Part shown: positions 28,194 to 37,282 of the stretch, piece by piece
Numbering within the stretch: the stretch's first letter is position 1
Layout of the letters: each line of letters begins with the position of its first letter
Translations under genes and position numbers: made by a program
Assembly: GCF_900156655.1 (NCBI RefSeq)
Contig: NZ_FTOG01000008.1
Coordinates: forward strand, 171,772-235,771
Length of the DNA stretch: 64,000 nt
Reading direction: 5' to 3'
Source: Rhodobacter aestuarii
Lineage (GTDB): Bacteria; Pseudomonadota; Alphaproteobacteria; Rhodobacterales; Rhodobacteraceae
Notes under the pieces: model-generated
The model's database searches: none
The model's input: only the letters and a program-made list of their open reading frames with translations
Told to the model about the DNA's origin: nothing

Positions 28194-29177
28194 ATGAGCG
28201 GCCTTCTTGCCCTTTTGGATGACGTGGCGGGCATCGCCAAGATTGCGGCGGCCTCGGTGGACGATGTCGCGGGGCAGGCGGCGCAGGCGGGGGCAAAGGC
28301 GGCGGGCGCGCTGATTGATGATGCCGCCGTTACACCCAAATATGTGCATGGTTTTGCGGCTGCGCGGGAATTGCCGATTGTGGGCAAGATCGCCCTCGGC
28401 TCGATCCGCAATAAGCTTGTGGTGCTTTTGCCGTTGGCGCTTTTGCTCTCGGCGTTTTGGCCGGGCGCGATCACCCCGCTCTTGATGCTGGGCGGCAGCT
28501 ATCTTTGTTTTGAGGGGGCGGAGAAGGTGTTCCATCTCCTTTTCCCGCACGCCCCCCATGCCGATGGGCATCAAGATCCCGGCGGCAATCCGGCGGGCGA
28601 TCCCTTGCGGTTGGAGGAGGAAAAGGTCTCGGGCGCGGTGAAAACCGATTTCATTCTTTCGGCCGAGATCATGACCATCGCGCTCGCCGCCCTGCCGACC
28701 GATAACCCGGTTTGGATGCAGGCGATGGCGCTGGTTCTGGTGGCGCTGGGGATCACGGCGCTGGTCTATGGGGGCGTTGCGCTGATTGTGAAAGCCGATG
28801 ATGTGGGGCTGTTTTTGGCGCGCACGGGGCGGCTCTCGCTCACCCGCGCTTTGGGGCGCGTGATTGTGGCGGTGATGCCCGGCTTCATGAAACTGCTGAT
28901 GATTGTGGGCACGGCGGCGATGCTCTGGGTCGGCGGTTCAATCGTGCTCCATGGGCTGGCCGAATTGGGCTTTGCGGCCCCTTACGACGCGATCCACCAT
29001 CTGGCCGAAGCGGGTGCGCATCTGGTGCCCGAGGTGCTTGCGGGCGCGGTGGGCTGGAGCATCGGCGCGGCGATTGATGGCGTGCTTGGGCTGATCTACG
29101 GCTTCGCGCTTATTCCGCTGGCGATGTATGTGATCGACCCGATCATCGCGCTTGCGGCGAAGCTCAAACGCAAATGA
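28194..29177 (+). CDS. DUF808-family membrane protein
   Basis: 327 residues from ATG 28194, preceded by CGGAG. The N-terminus SGLLALLDDVAGIAKIAAASVDDVAGQA matches, over residues 2-29, the start I recall for DUF808/YedI proteins. Several hydrophobic segments follow (near 75-105, 165-200, 235-265, 290-320). A conserved histidine-rich loop (FPHAPHADGHQD) connects the first pair. Function is unknown; these are inner-membrane proteins. The stop overlaps the next start (ATGATG), so the two are coupled. Confidence 0.8.
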   Translation: MSGLLALLDDVAGIAKIAAASVDDVAGQAAQAGAKAAGALIDDAAVTPKYVHGFAAARELPIVGKIALGSIRNKLVVLLPLALLLSAFWPGAITPLLMLGGSYLCFEGAEKVFHLLFPHAPHADGHQDPGGNPAGDPLRLEEEKVSGAVKTDFILSAEIMTIALAALPTDNPVWMQAMALVLVALGITALVYGGVALIVKADDVGLFLARTGRLSLTRALGRVIVAVMPGFMKLLMIVGTAAMLWVGGSIVLHGLAELGFAAPYDAIHHLAEAGAHLVPEVLAGAVGWSIGAAIDGVLGLIYGFALIPLAMYVIDPIIALAAKLKRK

Positions 29178-29668
29178 TGCCGCGCACCGCCCTTGTGCTT
29201 GGTGCGCGGGTCGCGCCTGATGGCGCGCCCTCTGCGGCGTTGCGGCGCCGGGTGGGCCATGCGGTTAAGCTCTATCAAACAGGGCAGGTGGCGCGGCTGA
29301 TCCTGAGCGGTGGCGCATTTGATGGGGCACCGGCTGAAGCGACAGTGATGGCCGATCTGTGCCGGGACGCAGGGCTGCCCGAAAGCGCATTCGTCTTAGA
29401 GCCCCGCGCACGCAACACGCGGGAGAATTTCACCTGCGCAAAGCCGCTGATTTCTGATCCGGCTTTGATTGTGGTGACAGACACTTATCACGCGCGGCGC
29501 GCGCGTTTGGCCGCGCGGGGGCTTGGGCTTACGATCAGCCTATCTTGCCCGCCCGCGCCGTATTTGCCCGCCCTGAAACGATCCAAGCTGGCCCTGCGCG
29601 AAGCAGTGGCCAGCCTTTGGTATCTTGTGCGCTACGGTCTTTTGGGCGGGCTTAGCGGGTCACGGTAA
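29174..29668 (+). CDS. YdcF/DUF218-like protein
   Basis: 164 residues beginning within the stop of the DUF808 gene. DUF218 features are visible: TALVLGARV near the start, RLILSGGAFDGAPAEATVM (residues 41-59), LEPRARNTRENF (75-86) and VVTDTYHARRARL (100-112). ElyC/SanA/YdcF proteins are envelope-linked, with roles proposed in peptidoglycan precursor handling. No clear N-terminal membrane anchor is present, making it closer to YdcF. Its last 17 bases overlap the end of the convergent gene at 29652. Confidence 0.8.
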   Translation: MMPRTALVLGARVAPDGAPSAALRRRVGHAVKLYQTGQVARLILSGGAFDGAPAEATVMADLCRDAGLPESAFVLEPRARNTRENFTCAKPLISDPALIVVTDTYHARRARLAARGLGLTISLSCPPAPYLPALKRSKLALREAVASLWYLVRYGLLGGLSGSR

Positions 29669-30050
29669 CGCGGACATAGTCGCCGCGCGATCCATAGCCG
29701 TAAATCCGCACAAAGACGGTCGCCCCACCAGCCATGATCTTGCGCGCAGCGGCAGGCTCAATCGAGCCATTCATCACCATCCGCTCCATCGCGGCGCGGT
29801 TGTTCACATCGCCAAAGAACGGGTCCCATTCATCGCCGGGTTGCGAGAGGCCGAATTTATGGAAGTTCGCCCTGTCTTGACGCAGCACCTGCCACGGCGC
29901 GCTTAGCCGCTGGCCGCGTGAATTGAAAAGATCGTCGGTGCCGATATAGGCGACATAGGCGCCCACAACATCTTGCGCGGCGGCGGGAACTGCCATGAGC
30001 GCAACAAGCGCCGCCCCAAGCACGACAGAACGAAGTTGACGGAAATGCAT
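29652..30050 (-). CDS. Secreted hypothetical protein
   Basis: 132 residues from ATG 30050, preceded by a perfect GGAGG. An upstream in-frame region to 30239 is spurious. The signal peptide is MHFRQLRSVVLGAALVALMAVPAAAQ. The mature part contains YVAYIGTDDLFNSRG and ends with basic FVRIYGYGSRGDYVRVTVTR-type beta strands. It has no Cys. I recognise no family; a periplasmic role is likely. Confidence 0.65.
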   Translation of the reverse strand: MHFRQLRSVVLGAALVALMAVPAAAQDVVGAYVAYIGTDDLFNSRGQRLSAPWQVLRQDRANFHKFGLSQPGDEWDPFFGDVNNRAAMERMVMNGSIEPAAARKIMAGGATVFVRIYGYGSRGDYVRVTVTR

Positions 30051-30290
30051 TTCAACCTCCTTTGCGGAATGGCCGCAATAGCCAGAGATTAGGCCTGCAT
30101 AGGTGTGAACCCAAGGTAAATGTTGCCGCAGGGTTACCGGGAGCGCCAAAAGGGGGGGGCGTGGACGCCATTTTAGGCCGCTTCGATGCATCAAGGTCAA
30201 CGTGATGCAAAAACAGAAATCTGCTTCTCGATTGGGCAAAGGGTCTGCGGCAAATTTAGGCGGAAGGTTCGGTTCTGCCCAATGGGGAAC

Positions 30291-30304
30291 TTGTCACACG
30301 ACAA
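30291..30304. promoter_or_regulatory. TTGTC-N4-GACAA palindrome upstream of a small gene
   Basis: A perfect five-base dyad, about 25 bases before a TAAAAT -10-like box at 30322-30327 and upstream of the small gene at 30371. Position near -36 to -40 would suit a regulator of the CRP/FNR or another dimeric family. The binder is unknown. Confidence 0.35.
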
Positions 30305-30370
30305 AACTGCCCCCAGCGTGGTAAAATTCTCTTGGGAGGAAGGACTCAACTTTTGAAGTGGGGACTTGCA

Positions 30371-30616
30371 ATGGGAACTGCCCGCAATTCGGTCAATCAG
30401 ATCGTAACGCGTTATGCCCGCCTGCATCACATCGATCCAGACGGGCCTTGCCGTGACAGCTCCATTGAGGCGCTGTTTTCCAACCGCTTGGATAGTGCCG
30501 GTCTGGATCGGACGGAATGCTTGATCGTGGAATTCCGGCGCGATCAACTCATTTCGGACCGCCGGATGGTCGATCTTCTGCGGCGGCATCAAAAAGAAGT
30601 CAGCGGGCGCGTCTAA
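30371..30616 (+). CDS. Small basic hypothetical protein
   Basis: 81 residues from ATG 30371. A TTG at 30353 has a better ribosome site (GGAGGAAGGA at 30335-30344, eight bases away) and would add MKWGLA, so the start is open. The protein is soluble, with charged helices (RMVDLLRRHQKEV near the end) and one Cys (GPC). No family recognised. A -10-like box and a palindrome upstream, and a good terminator at 30641, indicate a monocistronic real gene. Confidence 0.6.
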   Translation: MGTARNSVNQIVTRYARLHHIDPDGPCRDSSIEALFSNRLDSAGLDRTECLIVEFRRDQLISDRRMVDLLRRHQKEVSGRV

Positions 30617-30640
30617 ACGCGACTGGCTTGCGCACAAGGT

Positions 30641-30670
30641 CCGGGCTCTTTCGGGCCCGGCCCTGTTTTC
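30641..30670 (+). terminator. Terminator after the small gene
   Basis: CCGGGCTC-TTTC-GGGCCCGG, an 8-bp stem with one G-U pair, followed by CCCTGTTTTC. It may also serve the convergent codA-like gene ending at 30676. Confidence 0.75.
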
Positions 30671-30675
30671 TGAAC

Positions 30676-31956
30676 TCAGCGCCGCGGCGCGCGGCGACGC
30701 ACCGAACCGGGGCGCCCGGGCAGCGACAGCACCGCGTCGGCGCGGGGGCTGCGCGCGATCACCTTGCCTTTGGCCACCACCGCCAGCCGCGCGGGGCGTA
30801 GGCGCAGCGCATCAACGGGGTTTGCGGCATCAAGCACCACGAGCGAGGCTTTCGCGCCCTTCTTCAGCCCGTAATCCGAAAGCCCGATGATCTGGGCATT
30901 GGTTTCGGTCACCATCGTGAAGCAGCGCGCCATTTCCGCCGGGTGGGTCATCTGCGCGACATGCATCCCCATAAAGGCCACATCCAGCATGTCTGCCGTG
31001 CCGAGCGAATACCACGGGTCGAGCACGCAATCTTGCCCCCAGCCGACCGCAATCCCCATCGCCTGCATTTCCTTCACACGGGTCAGGCCACGGCGTTTGG
31101 GGAAGGTGTCATGCCGTCCTTGCAGCACGATGTTGATGAGCGGGTTCGGGATCGCGGAAATGCCCGCCTCGGCGATCAGCGGCAGCAGTTTCGAGACATA
31201 GTAATTGTCCATCGAATGCATCGACGTCAGATGCGAGCCCGCAACGCGCCCTTGCAGCCCAAGGCGCTGCGTTTCATAGGCAAGCGTCTCAATATGGCGG
31301 CTAATTGGATCGTCGGTCTCATCGCAATGGATGTCGACCCACAGGCCCCGGTCGGCTGCGATTTGGCACAGGTCCGCAAGGCTCGCCGCGCCATCCGCCA
31401 TTGTGCGTTCAAAATGCGGAATGCCGCCCACGACCTCCACGCCCATATCGAGCGCGCGGATCAGGTTCTCGCGGCCATTCGGCGCGCGGTAAAGCCCGTC
31501 TTGCGGGAAGGCCACAAGTTGCAGGTCGATGTAGTCTTTCACCTTCTCACGCACCTCAAGCATCGCCGTAACGGTGTTGAGGTGATCGGGCGTGGTGTCC
31601 ACATGCGAGCGAATGGCCAAAAGCCCCATCGAGGCCGCCCAATCGCAATATTGCAGCGCGCGCGCGACCATTTCCTCGACCGTGGCGATCTCGCGCAGCT
31701 CACCCCAAAGCGAGATACCTTCAAGCAGCGTGCCAGAGGCATTCACGCGCGGCAGCCCGTAGCTGAGCGTTGCATCAAGGTGGAAATGCGGGTCCACAAA
31801 GGGAGGCGTGACCAGATCACCGGTGGCCTCAATCACCTCGCGCGCCTCGGCCTCGATCTTCGGGGCGATCTCGGCGATCTTGTCGCCTGCAATGGCGATA
31901 TCGGCCACCGTGCCATCGGGCAGGGTGCCCCCTTTGATCAACAGATCGAACATCAT
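30676..31956 (-). CDS. codA: Cytosine deaminase-like amidohydrolase
   Basis: 426 residues, the CodA size. Metal-site landmarks of the amidohydrolase superfamily: HFHLD near residue 58 (H-x-H), HCDE (near 210), SHLTSMHSM and the late Asp in WGQDCVLDPW. CodA hydrolyses cytosine to uracil; related enzymes act on isoguanine, creatinine or other rings. The ATG overlaps the stop of the permease gene (ATGA), so it is the last gene of the ABC importer operon, and its substrate is probably what the importer brings in. The family call is strong; cytosine specificity is moderate. Confidence 0.85.
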   Translation of the reverse strand: MMFDLLIKGGTLPDGTVADIAIAGDKIAEIAPKIEAEAREVIEATGDLVTPPFVDPHFHLDATLSYGLPRVNASGTLLEGISLWGELREIATVEEMVARALQYCDWAASMGLLAIRSHVDTTPDHLNTVTAMLEVREKVKDYIDLQLVAFPQDGLYRAPNGRENLIRALDMGVEVVGGIPHFERTMADGAASLADLCQIAADRGLWVDIHCDETDDPISRHIETLAYETQRLGLQGRVAGSHLTSMHSMDNYYVSKLLPLIAEAGISAIPNPLINIVLQGRHDTFPKRRGLTRVKEMQAMGIAVGWGQDCVLDPWYSLGTADMLDVAFMGMHVAQMTHPAEMARCFTMVTETNAQIIGLSDYGLKKGAKASLVVLDAANPVDALRLRPARLAVVAKGKVIARSPRADAVLSLPGRPGSVRRRAPRR

Positions 31957-32897
31957 CTTTCCCCTTTATTGAACGGGACCATGAGGGCGGCAGGCACCTC
32001 TGCGCGGCGCGACATCAAAACAAGCGCAAGGATCGAGAGCAGATAGGGCATCATCAGGAACAACTGATAAGGCACCACCGCGCCGATTGTGGTTTGTTGC
32101 AGCCGGATTTGCAGCGCGTCGAAGGCGGCGAACAGGATCGCCCCCAACACCGCTTTGCCGGGTTTCCACGCGCCAAAAACCACCAGCGCAATGCAGATCC
32201 AGCCGCGGCCGTTGACCATGTCAAAGAAGAAGCTGTCAAAAGCGGACAGGGTCAGGAACGCTCCGCCCACCGCCATGAAGCCCGAGCCCACAATCACCGC
32301 GCCCATGCGGATGGCGGTGACCGAAAGCCCCTGTGCGGCGACGGCCGAGGGGCTTTCCCCCGCCGCGCGGACCGCCAAGCCCAAAGGCGTGCGGTAAAGC
32401 ACAAAGGCCACAAGAGCGGCCATGATAAAGGCCGCATAGGTGAGCGGCGTTTGGCTGAAAAGCGCGGGGCCCAGCAGCGGAATGTCAGACAAAAGCGGGA
32501 TTTCAAAGGGTTGAAAGGCTTCAATCTTCGGCGGGGAGGAGACCTCGGGCAGCACCACGCGATAGGTGTAGAACGTGAGCGACGTGGCCAGAAGCGTGAG
32601 CCCAATGCCCACCACGTGTTGCGAAAGGCCAAAGGGCACAGACAGCGTGCCGTGCAGCAGCCCAAAGCCCATGCCGGTGAGAAAGGCCACCGCGACACCG
32701 CCCCAAAGCGGCAAGCCCATATAGACCGCGATCCAGCCCGCAAACGCGCCCGCGACCATGATCCCTTCAATGCCAAGGTTCAGCACCCCGGCGCGCTCGC
32801 AGATCAATTCGCCCAACGTGGCGAAAATCAGCGGCGAGGCGATGCGGATCGCTGCGGCCCAAAAGGCGGCAGAGGTGAGGATGTCGAAAAAGTCCAT
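31953..32897 (-). CDS. BMP-type ABC importer permease 2
   Basis: 314 residues with about eight to ten hydrophobic helices. The segment IRIASPLIFATLGELICERAGVLNLGIEGIM (roughly residues 17-47) contains the ERAGVLNLGIEG motif typical of the second permease in nucleoside and purine importers fed by BMP-family binding proteins. It pairs with the permease encoded just upstream; stop and start are adjacent at 32897. Inner membrane. Confidence 0.9.
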   Translation of the reverse strand: MDFFDILTSAAFWAAAIRIASPLIFATLGELICERAGVLNLGIEGIMVAGAFAGWIAVYMGLPLWGGVAVAFLTGMGFGLLHGTLSVPFGLSQHVVGIGLTLLATSLTFYTYRVVLPEVSSPPKIEAFQPFEIPLLSDIPLLGPALFSQTPLTYAAFIMAALVAFVLYRTPLGLAVRAAGESPSAVAAQGLSVTAIRMGAVIVGSGFMAVGGAFLTLSAFDSFFFDMVNGRGWICIALVVFGAWKPGKAVLGAILFAAFDALQIRLQQTTIGAVVPYQLFLMMPYLLSILALVLMSRRAEVPAALMVPFNKGER

Positions 32898-33946
32898 CAG
32901 TCCCTCACCACGCGGAATTTTGTGAGCAAGATCGCCAGCACCATCATCAACAGCGCAGAGGCCAGCATGATATCAGCAATGTAGCTCGGCACCCCAAGCG
33001 CGCGGCTCATCGCATCGGCGCCAACGAAAATGGCCGCCACAAACAGGGCCGCGGCCACCACGCCCAGCGGATGCAAAAGCGCGAGCATCGCCACCACAAT
33101 CCCGGTGTAGCCATAGCCCGGCGAGAGATCGAGCGTGAGCGAGCCTTTGAGTCCCGAGACCTCGGAAAAGCCCGCGAGCGCCGCAAGCCCGCCAGACAGG
33201 AGCGCGGTTTTGAGCATGATCCGGGTGACGGGCATCCCCGCAAAGCGCGCGGCTTCTGCGTTTTGGCCCACGGCGCGCATTTCAAAGCCAAGCGTGGTGC
33301 GGGTGTTGATCACCCAAAGCGCTACGGCAGAGATGAGCGCGAGCGCAAAGCCCCAATGCAGCCGCAACCCATCAACAATGCGCGGCAGCCGTGCCTCGGC
33401 CAGAAGCCGGGCCGATTTGGGCCAGCCCATGCCCATCGGGTCTTTCAGCGGGCCTTCCAGCAAGTAGCTGACGAAAAGCAGGAAGATGTAGTTGAGCAAA
33501 AGCGTGGTGACGACCTCATCTACCCCAAGCCGGGTTTTGAGAAGCGCAGGGCCAAGCAGCAAAAGCGCGCCCGCCAACATGGCCACCAATGCGAGCACCG
33601 GCAGGAGCAGGGCAGGGGGCCAAGGCAAAAGCCCGGTGCCCAAAACGGCGGTGACCACCGCGCCCGCATAAAGCTGCGCTTCGGCACCGATGTTCCAAAG
33701 CTTCGCCCGGAAGGCAACGGCGACGGCCAGCCCGGTGAAAATCAGCGGTGTGGCGCGGTTGAGCGTTTCCAAAAGCGCGAATTTGGAGCCGACCGCGCCT
33801 TTGACGATCGCGCCAAAAACGGCAAGCGGGTTGCCGCCCGCAATCAGCGCCAAAAGGCTTGCGACCAGAAAACTGCCCAAAATGGCGAGCGCCGGGGGCA
33901 GCAATTTACGCGCAAGGCTGGGGTCCGGGATCGGTTCAAGACGCAT
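32897..33946 (-). CDS. BMP-type ABC importer permease 1
   Basis: 349 residues from ATG 33946, preceded by GGAGG and overlapping the ATPase gene by 11 bases. An extension to 34018 is a shadow inside that gene. About ten hydrophobic helices are present, with the conserved loop AFRAKLWNIGAEAQLYAGA near residues 80-98 characteristic of this permease subfamily. Forms the channel with the other permease. Confidence 0.9.
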   Translation of the reverse strand: MRLEPIPDPSLARKLLPPALAILGSFLVASLLALIAGGNPLAVFGAIVKGAVGSKFALLETLNRATPLIFTGLAVAVAFRAKLWNIGAEAQLYAGAVVTAVLGTGLLPWPPALLLPVLALVAMLAGALLLLGPALLKTRLGVDEVVTTLLLNYIFLLFVSYLLEGPLKDPMGMGWPKSARLLAEARLPRIVDGLRLHWGFALALISAVALWVINTRTTLGFEMRAVGQNAEAARFAGMPVTRIMLKTALLSGGLAALAGFSEVSGLKGSLTLDLSPGYGYTGIVVAMLALLHPLGVVAAALFVAAIFVGADAMSRALGVPSYIADIMLASALLMMVLAILLTKFRVVRD

Positions 33947-35477
33947 GTGCTGCCTCCGCAAAGCCTGCACCTGCCATCCATTGCCCCAAATCTTCGGCGC
34001 GCATCGTGCCGCGCACAAAGCCGGGGCTCAGCCGCCCCTCAGAGATCACATGGATCACGTCAGAAAGCGTCATAATCTCATCAAGGTCTTCGGAAATCAG
34101 AAGCACGGCGGCCCCCTTTTCGCGCGCCTCGGCCAAGCGACCGTGGACATAGTTCACCGCGCCAATATCCAAGCCCCGCACGGGCTGGTTTGCCAAAATG
34201 ATCCGCGGCGCGGTTTCCAGCACCCGGCCCAAGATCAGCTTTTGCATATTGCCGCCTGAGAGTAGCCGAATGCGGGTGTCGGGGCCGGGGCAGCGCACGT
34301 CATAGGTGGCAATCAGGCTTTCGGCCCGCGCCTTCGCGTCTGCCCAATTCATCCAGCCATGGCGGGCGAAATCTTTGGCATAGGTTTCCAGCACGGCGTT
34401 TTCGGTCAGATCGAAATCGGCAATCGTGCCAGTGTGGTGGCGGTCTTCCGGGATACGGCCAATGCCGCGCGACAGCGCGCGCCGGGGTGACCAATCGGCG
34501 ACCTCCGCGCCTGCAATTTCAAAGCCGCCGGCGCTTGGCTGCACAAGGCCCGAGATCAGATCGGAGAGCGCCTTTTGCCCATTGCCCGAGACGCCCGCAA
34601 GCCCGGTGATCTGGCCCGCGTGCAAAGTCAGGTTCACCGTTTGTAGCCCCGGCGCACGGCCCTCTCCTTTGGTGGACACACCCGTCAGTCGCATCAGCGC
34701 GGGGCCTGCGGGCATTGCGTCGATCTTTGGCGGGGAGACTTTGCCGCCCACCATCAGCGCGGCCAATTCCTCGCGCGAGGTGTCACCAATCGCGCGTTCG
34801 GCCACCAATTTCCCGTGCCGCAACACCAAGGTGCGGTCAGCAATCGCCATCACCTCATGCAGCTTGTGCGAGATAAAGACGACGGAAAGCCCTTGCCCCA
34901 CTGCCTCGCGCAAGGTGGCAAACAGCGCATCGCTTTCTTGTGGGGTCAGAACCGCTGTCGGCTCATCGAGAATGAGAATCCGCGCCTCGCGATAGAGCGC
35001 TTTCAAAATCTCGACGCGCTGGCGCTCGCCCACGGTGAGGCGGCCCACTTTCGCTTCGGGGTCCACCACCAGATGGAAGCGCTTCGCAAGGCCCGCGATT
35101 TTGGCCTTGGCGGCTTTGGAATCAAGGCGCAGCGACCGAAGCCGCTGCGAACCCAAAACGATGTTTTCCCAGACCGTCAGATTGCCCGCGAGGGTGAAAT
35201 GCTGGTGCACCATGCCCACGCCCGCATCGAGTGCCGCATGCGGGTTGCCGGGGGGAAGTTCCTGTCCAAACACCTCCACCGCGCCGGTATCGGCGGTGTA
35301 TTGGCCAAAGATGATATTCATCAGCGTGGTTTTGCCCGCGCCGTTTTCGCCAAGCAGGGCAATGACTTCGCCCCGCTTGAGATCAAAACTCACATCATCA
35401 TTGGCTGTGAGCGCGCCAAAGCGCTTTGTGATGTTGGAAAGGCGCAGAACGGTCTGCGCCTGCGCCTTTTGTGACAT
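33936..35477 (-). CDS. BMP-type ABC importer ATPase, duplicated cassettes
   Basis: 513 residues containing two ATPase cassettes. The first has Walker A GENGAGKTT, signature LTVGERQRVEI and Walker B LILDEPTAV. The second has the weaker Walker A GVSGNGQKAL (no Lys-Thr/Ser pair), LSGGNMQKLILGR and Walker B-like IILANQPVRGLD. One competent and one degenerate site is typical of sugar- and nucleoside-type importers. It starts 4 bases after the binding-protein gene. Confidence 0.93.
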   Translation of the reverse strand: MSQKAQAQTVLRLSNITKRFGALTANDDVSFDLKRGEVIALLGENGAGKTTLMNIIFGQYTADTGAVEVFGQELPPGNPHAALDAGVGMVHQHFTLAGNLTVWENIVLGSQRLRSLRLDSKAAKAKIAGLAKRFHLVVDPEAKVGRLTVGERQRVEILKALYREARILILDEPTAVLTPQESDALFATLREAVGQGLSVVFISHKLHEVMAIADRTLVLRHGKLVAERAIGDTSREELAALMVGGKVSPPKIDAMPAGPALMRLTGVSTKGEGRAPGLQTVNLTLHAGQITGLAGVSGNGQKALSDLISGLVQPSAGGFEIAGAEVADWSPRRALSRGIGRIPEDRHHTGTIADFDLTENAVLETYAKDFARHGWMNWADAKARAESLIATYDVRCPGPDTRIRLLSGGNMQKLILGRVLETAPRIILANQPVRGLDIGAVNYVHGRLAEAREKGAAVLLISEDLDEIMTLSDVIHVISEGRLSPGFVRGTMRAEDLGQWMAGAGFAEAAHAS

Positions 35478-35480
35478 GGA

Positions 35481-36509
35481 TCAGGAGGATTTCGGCTCGG
35501 AATCGTTGATCTCGACCGCGAAGCTGCCTGCTTTGATCTCGTCCGAGCGCGACGCCACCAGATCGAGCGCCTCTTGCGGGATTTTGCCCTCAAAAGTGCC
35601 AAACGGCGCAAGCGAGCAACCGCCTTCTTTCATGAAGGAGAAGGTGCCGTAATCTTCCGCCGAGAATGCGCCCGCCTGCACTTGTGCAATCGCATGGCCA
35701 AGCGTCGGTTCAAAGTGCCAGATCGCCGAGGCCACCACGGTTTCCGGGTAATCGGCTTGCGTGTCGATCACGTTGCCAATCGCCAAAATGCCTTTTTCTT
35801 TCGCGGCATCGGACACACCAAAGCGTTCCGCGTAAAGCAGATCGGCGCCGTTTTCGATCATCGCATAGGCGGTTTCTTTGGCTTTCGGCGGGTCGAACCA
35901 CGAGCCGATGAAGGCAACTTGGAAGGTGATGTCCGGGTTCACTTCGCGCGCACCGGCCATGAAGGCATGCATCAAGCGGTTCACTTCCGGGATCGGGAAG
36001 CCACCAACCATGCCGATATTGCCCGATTTGCTCATCGCACCGGCGATGATGCCCGAGAGATAGGAGGCATCTTGGATGTAGTTGTCGAAGGTGGCGAAGT
36101 TCGCAAGCCCCGCTTCGGGTTTGAACGACGAGCCCATCAGGAAGGCCACTTCGGGGTAGTCCGCCGCGACTTCGCGGGCTTCTTGTTCCACACCGAAGAC
36201 TTCGCCGATGATCAGGTCATAGCCGCTTTCGGCATATTCGCGCATCACGCGCGGATAGTCGGCGTTGGCGGTGTTTTCCGAATAGGTATATTCGATCCCG
36301 CCCGCCTCTTGCGCCGCAACGGCGGCGATATGGATGCGGCTGACCCACTGCTGTTCCACCGGCACGGTGTAGATCCCCGCGACTTTCAGCTTTTTGGCGT
36401 CTTGCGCGCGCACCATGCCCGGCGCGGTGCCCAAAAGGGCGGCGCCTGCAAGGCTCGACAGCAAGAAGGCGCGCCGCGAAAGCGGGAGGGAGGGGGTCTT
36501 GGCAGCCAC
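35481..36509 (-). CDS. BMP-family substrate-binding protein, Tat-type signal
   Basis: 342 residues from GTG 36509, with AGGAG upstream. The N-terminus has a twin-arginine signal (LSRRAFLLSSLAGAALL) ending near AQDA, so it should be exported folded to the periplasm. The BMP (PnrA-like) fold is shown by KVAGIYTVPVEQQWV and GYDLIIGEVFGVEQ, and GMVGGFPIPEVN marks the ligand cleft. PnrA relatives bind purine nucleosides, and bacterial homologues bind other nucleobases. It is the first gene of the operon with two permeases, ATPase and the CodA-like enzyme. Confidence 0.92.
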   Translation of the reverse strand: MAAKTPSLPLSRRAFLLSSLAGAALLGTAPGMVRAQDAKKLKVAGIYTVPVEQQWVSRIHIAAVAAQEAGGIEYTYSENTANADYPRVMREYAESGYDLIIGEVFGVEQEAREVAADYPEVAFLMGSSFKPEAGLANFATFDNYIQDASYLSGIIAGAMSKSGNIGMVGGFPIPEVNRLMHAFMAGAREVNPDITFQVAFIGSWFDPPKAKETAYAMIENGADLLYAERFGVSDAAKEKGILAIGNVIDTQADYPETVVASAIWHFEPTLGHAIAQVQAGAFSAEDYGTFSFMKEGGCSLAPFGTFEGKIPQEALDLVASRSDEIKAGSFAVEINDSEPKSS

Positions 36510-36556
36510 TGGATATCTCCTATTGGTGAGGGGCGGAAAGCGTGGTTTTGATCAGG

Positions 36557-36585
36557 TGATTAAACTTGTCGCACCTAATGGTCAA
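36557..36585 (-). promoter_or_regulatory. Candidate promoter of the BMP importer operon
   Basis: On the minus strand TTGACC, a 17-base spacer, then TAATCA, about 50 bases before the GTG at 36509. Four to five matches to each consensus box. The spacer contains AGGTG and the -10 box runs into CACCT, a possible operator dyad. Confidence 0.5.
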
Positions 36586-36711
36586 TTCGTTCGCGCTTGC
36601 CGTTTTGCGCGCTAACACATCCCTTGACGCTTTCTAGGGCAGGTGCCGTTTTCTGGGCAGGGATGCACAAATTGCAAGCAGTGACAGCCTGTCGCAGCCA
36701 GGGGGCGCGAG

Positions 36712-37278
36712 TCAACGCTGTTGCGTGATCTCTGTGAGCTTTGCGGTGACACTTGCCACCAAATCGCCGAGCGCCGTGGTGCCGCTGACTTCAATCACCG
36801 GTTCATTTCGCCCCACAAGCCACGCCAAATGGCGCGCGAGCGAGCGCCCCGAGAAATAGGGGTCTTCGTAGCCAGCCGCCCACTTGATGAATTGCGCGTG
36901 TTGGCGCTCCATATCGCCACCGGGTTGGATCCGGTCGCCCCAGCGCGCGGCTTCACGTTTGCGAATGCGCGAAAGCCGCAAGGGCGCGGGGGTGGAAATA
37001 TAGACGATCAGATCGGCACCATCGATGGCGACATCGCCCCAGCCATCGCAGGAGCCTGCAAGCACCCAGCCGCCATCCTCGCCTTGGCCCAATTGCGCGG
37101 CTGCAATCAACGCCAGGCGTTCCGCCACCGGGCGTTTGGTGGTGAAGGGCGGCTCGGTCGGGGTCCAATAGAAATCATCGGTGTCGAGAAAAGGCACACC
37201 GAGTTGGTCCGCCAGCGCTCGCCCGAGCGTGGAGGTTCCCGCCCCTGCGGCGCCGGTGATATAGACCCGCGCCGCCAC
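36712..37278 (-). CDS. P-loop nucleotide kinase-like protein
   Basis: 188 residues from GTG 37278, four bases after the prfB stop; the longer frame to 37371 lies inside prfB. The Walker A loop is near the N-terminus (GAAGAGTSTLG), in the style of adenylate- or shikimate-kinase-like small kinases, where Ser replaces the usual Lys position (G-A-G-T-S-T). A DTDDFYW segment and VYISTPAPLRLSRIRKRE lid-like region follow. The lack of the P-loop Lys is unusual but is seen in one kinase-like subfamily I recall. Substrate unknown. Confidence 0.7.
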   Translation of the reverse strand: MAARVYITGAAGAGTSTLGRALADQLGVPFLDTDDFYWTPTEPPFTTKRPVAERLALIAAAQLGQGEDGGWVLAGSCDGWGDVAIDGADLIVYISTPAPLRLSRIRKREAARWGDRIQPGGDMERQHAQFIKWAAGYEDPYFSGRSLARHLAWLVGRNEPVIEVSGTTALGDLVASVTAKLTEITQQR

Positions 37279-37282
37279 CCGA

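Noticed and set aside
26720..28474. 584-codon frame antisense to gatB
   Set aside because: Conserved gatB motifs lie on the other strand; the antisense frame is a codon-bias shadow in GC-rich DNA.
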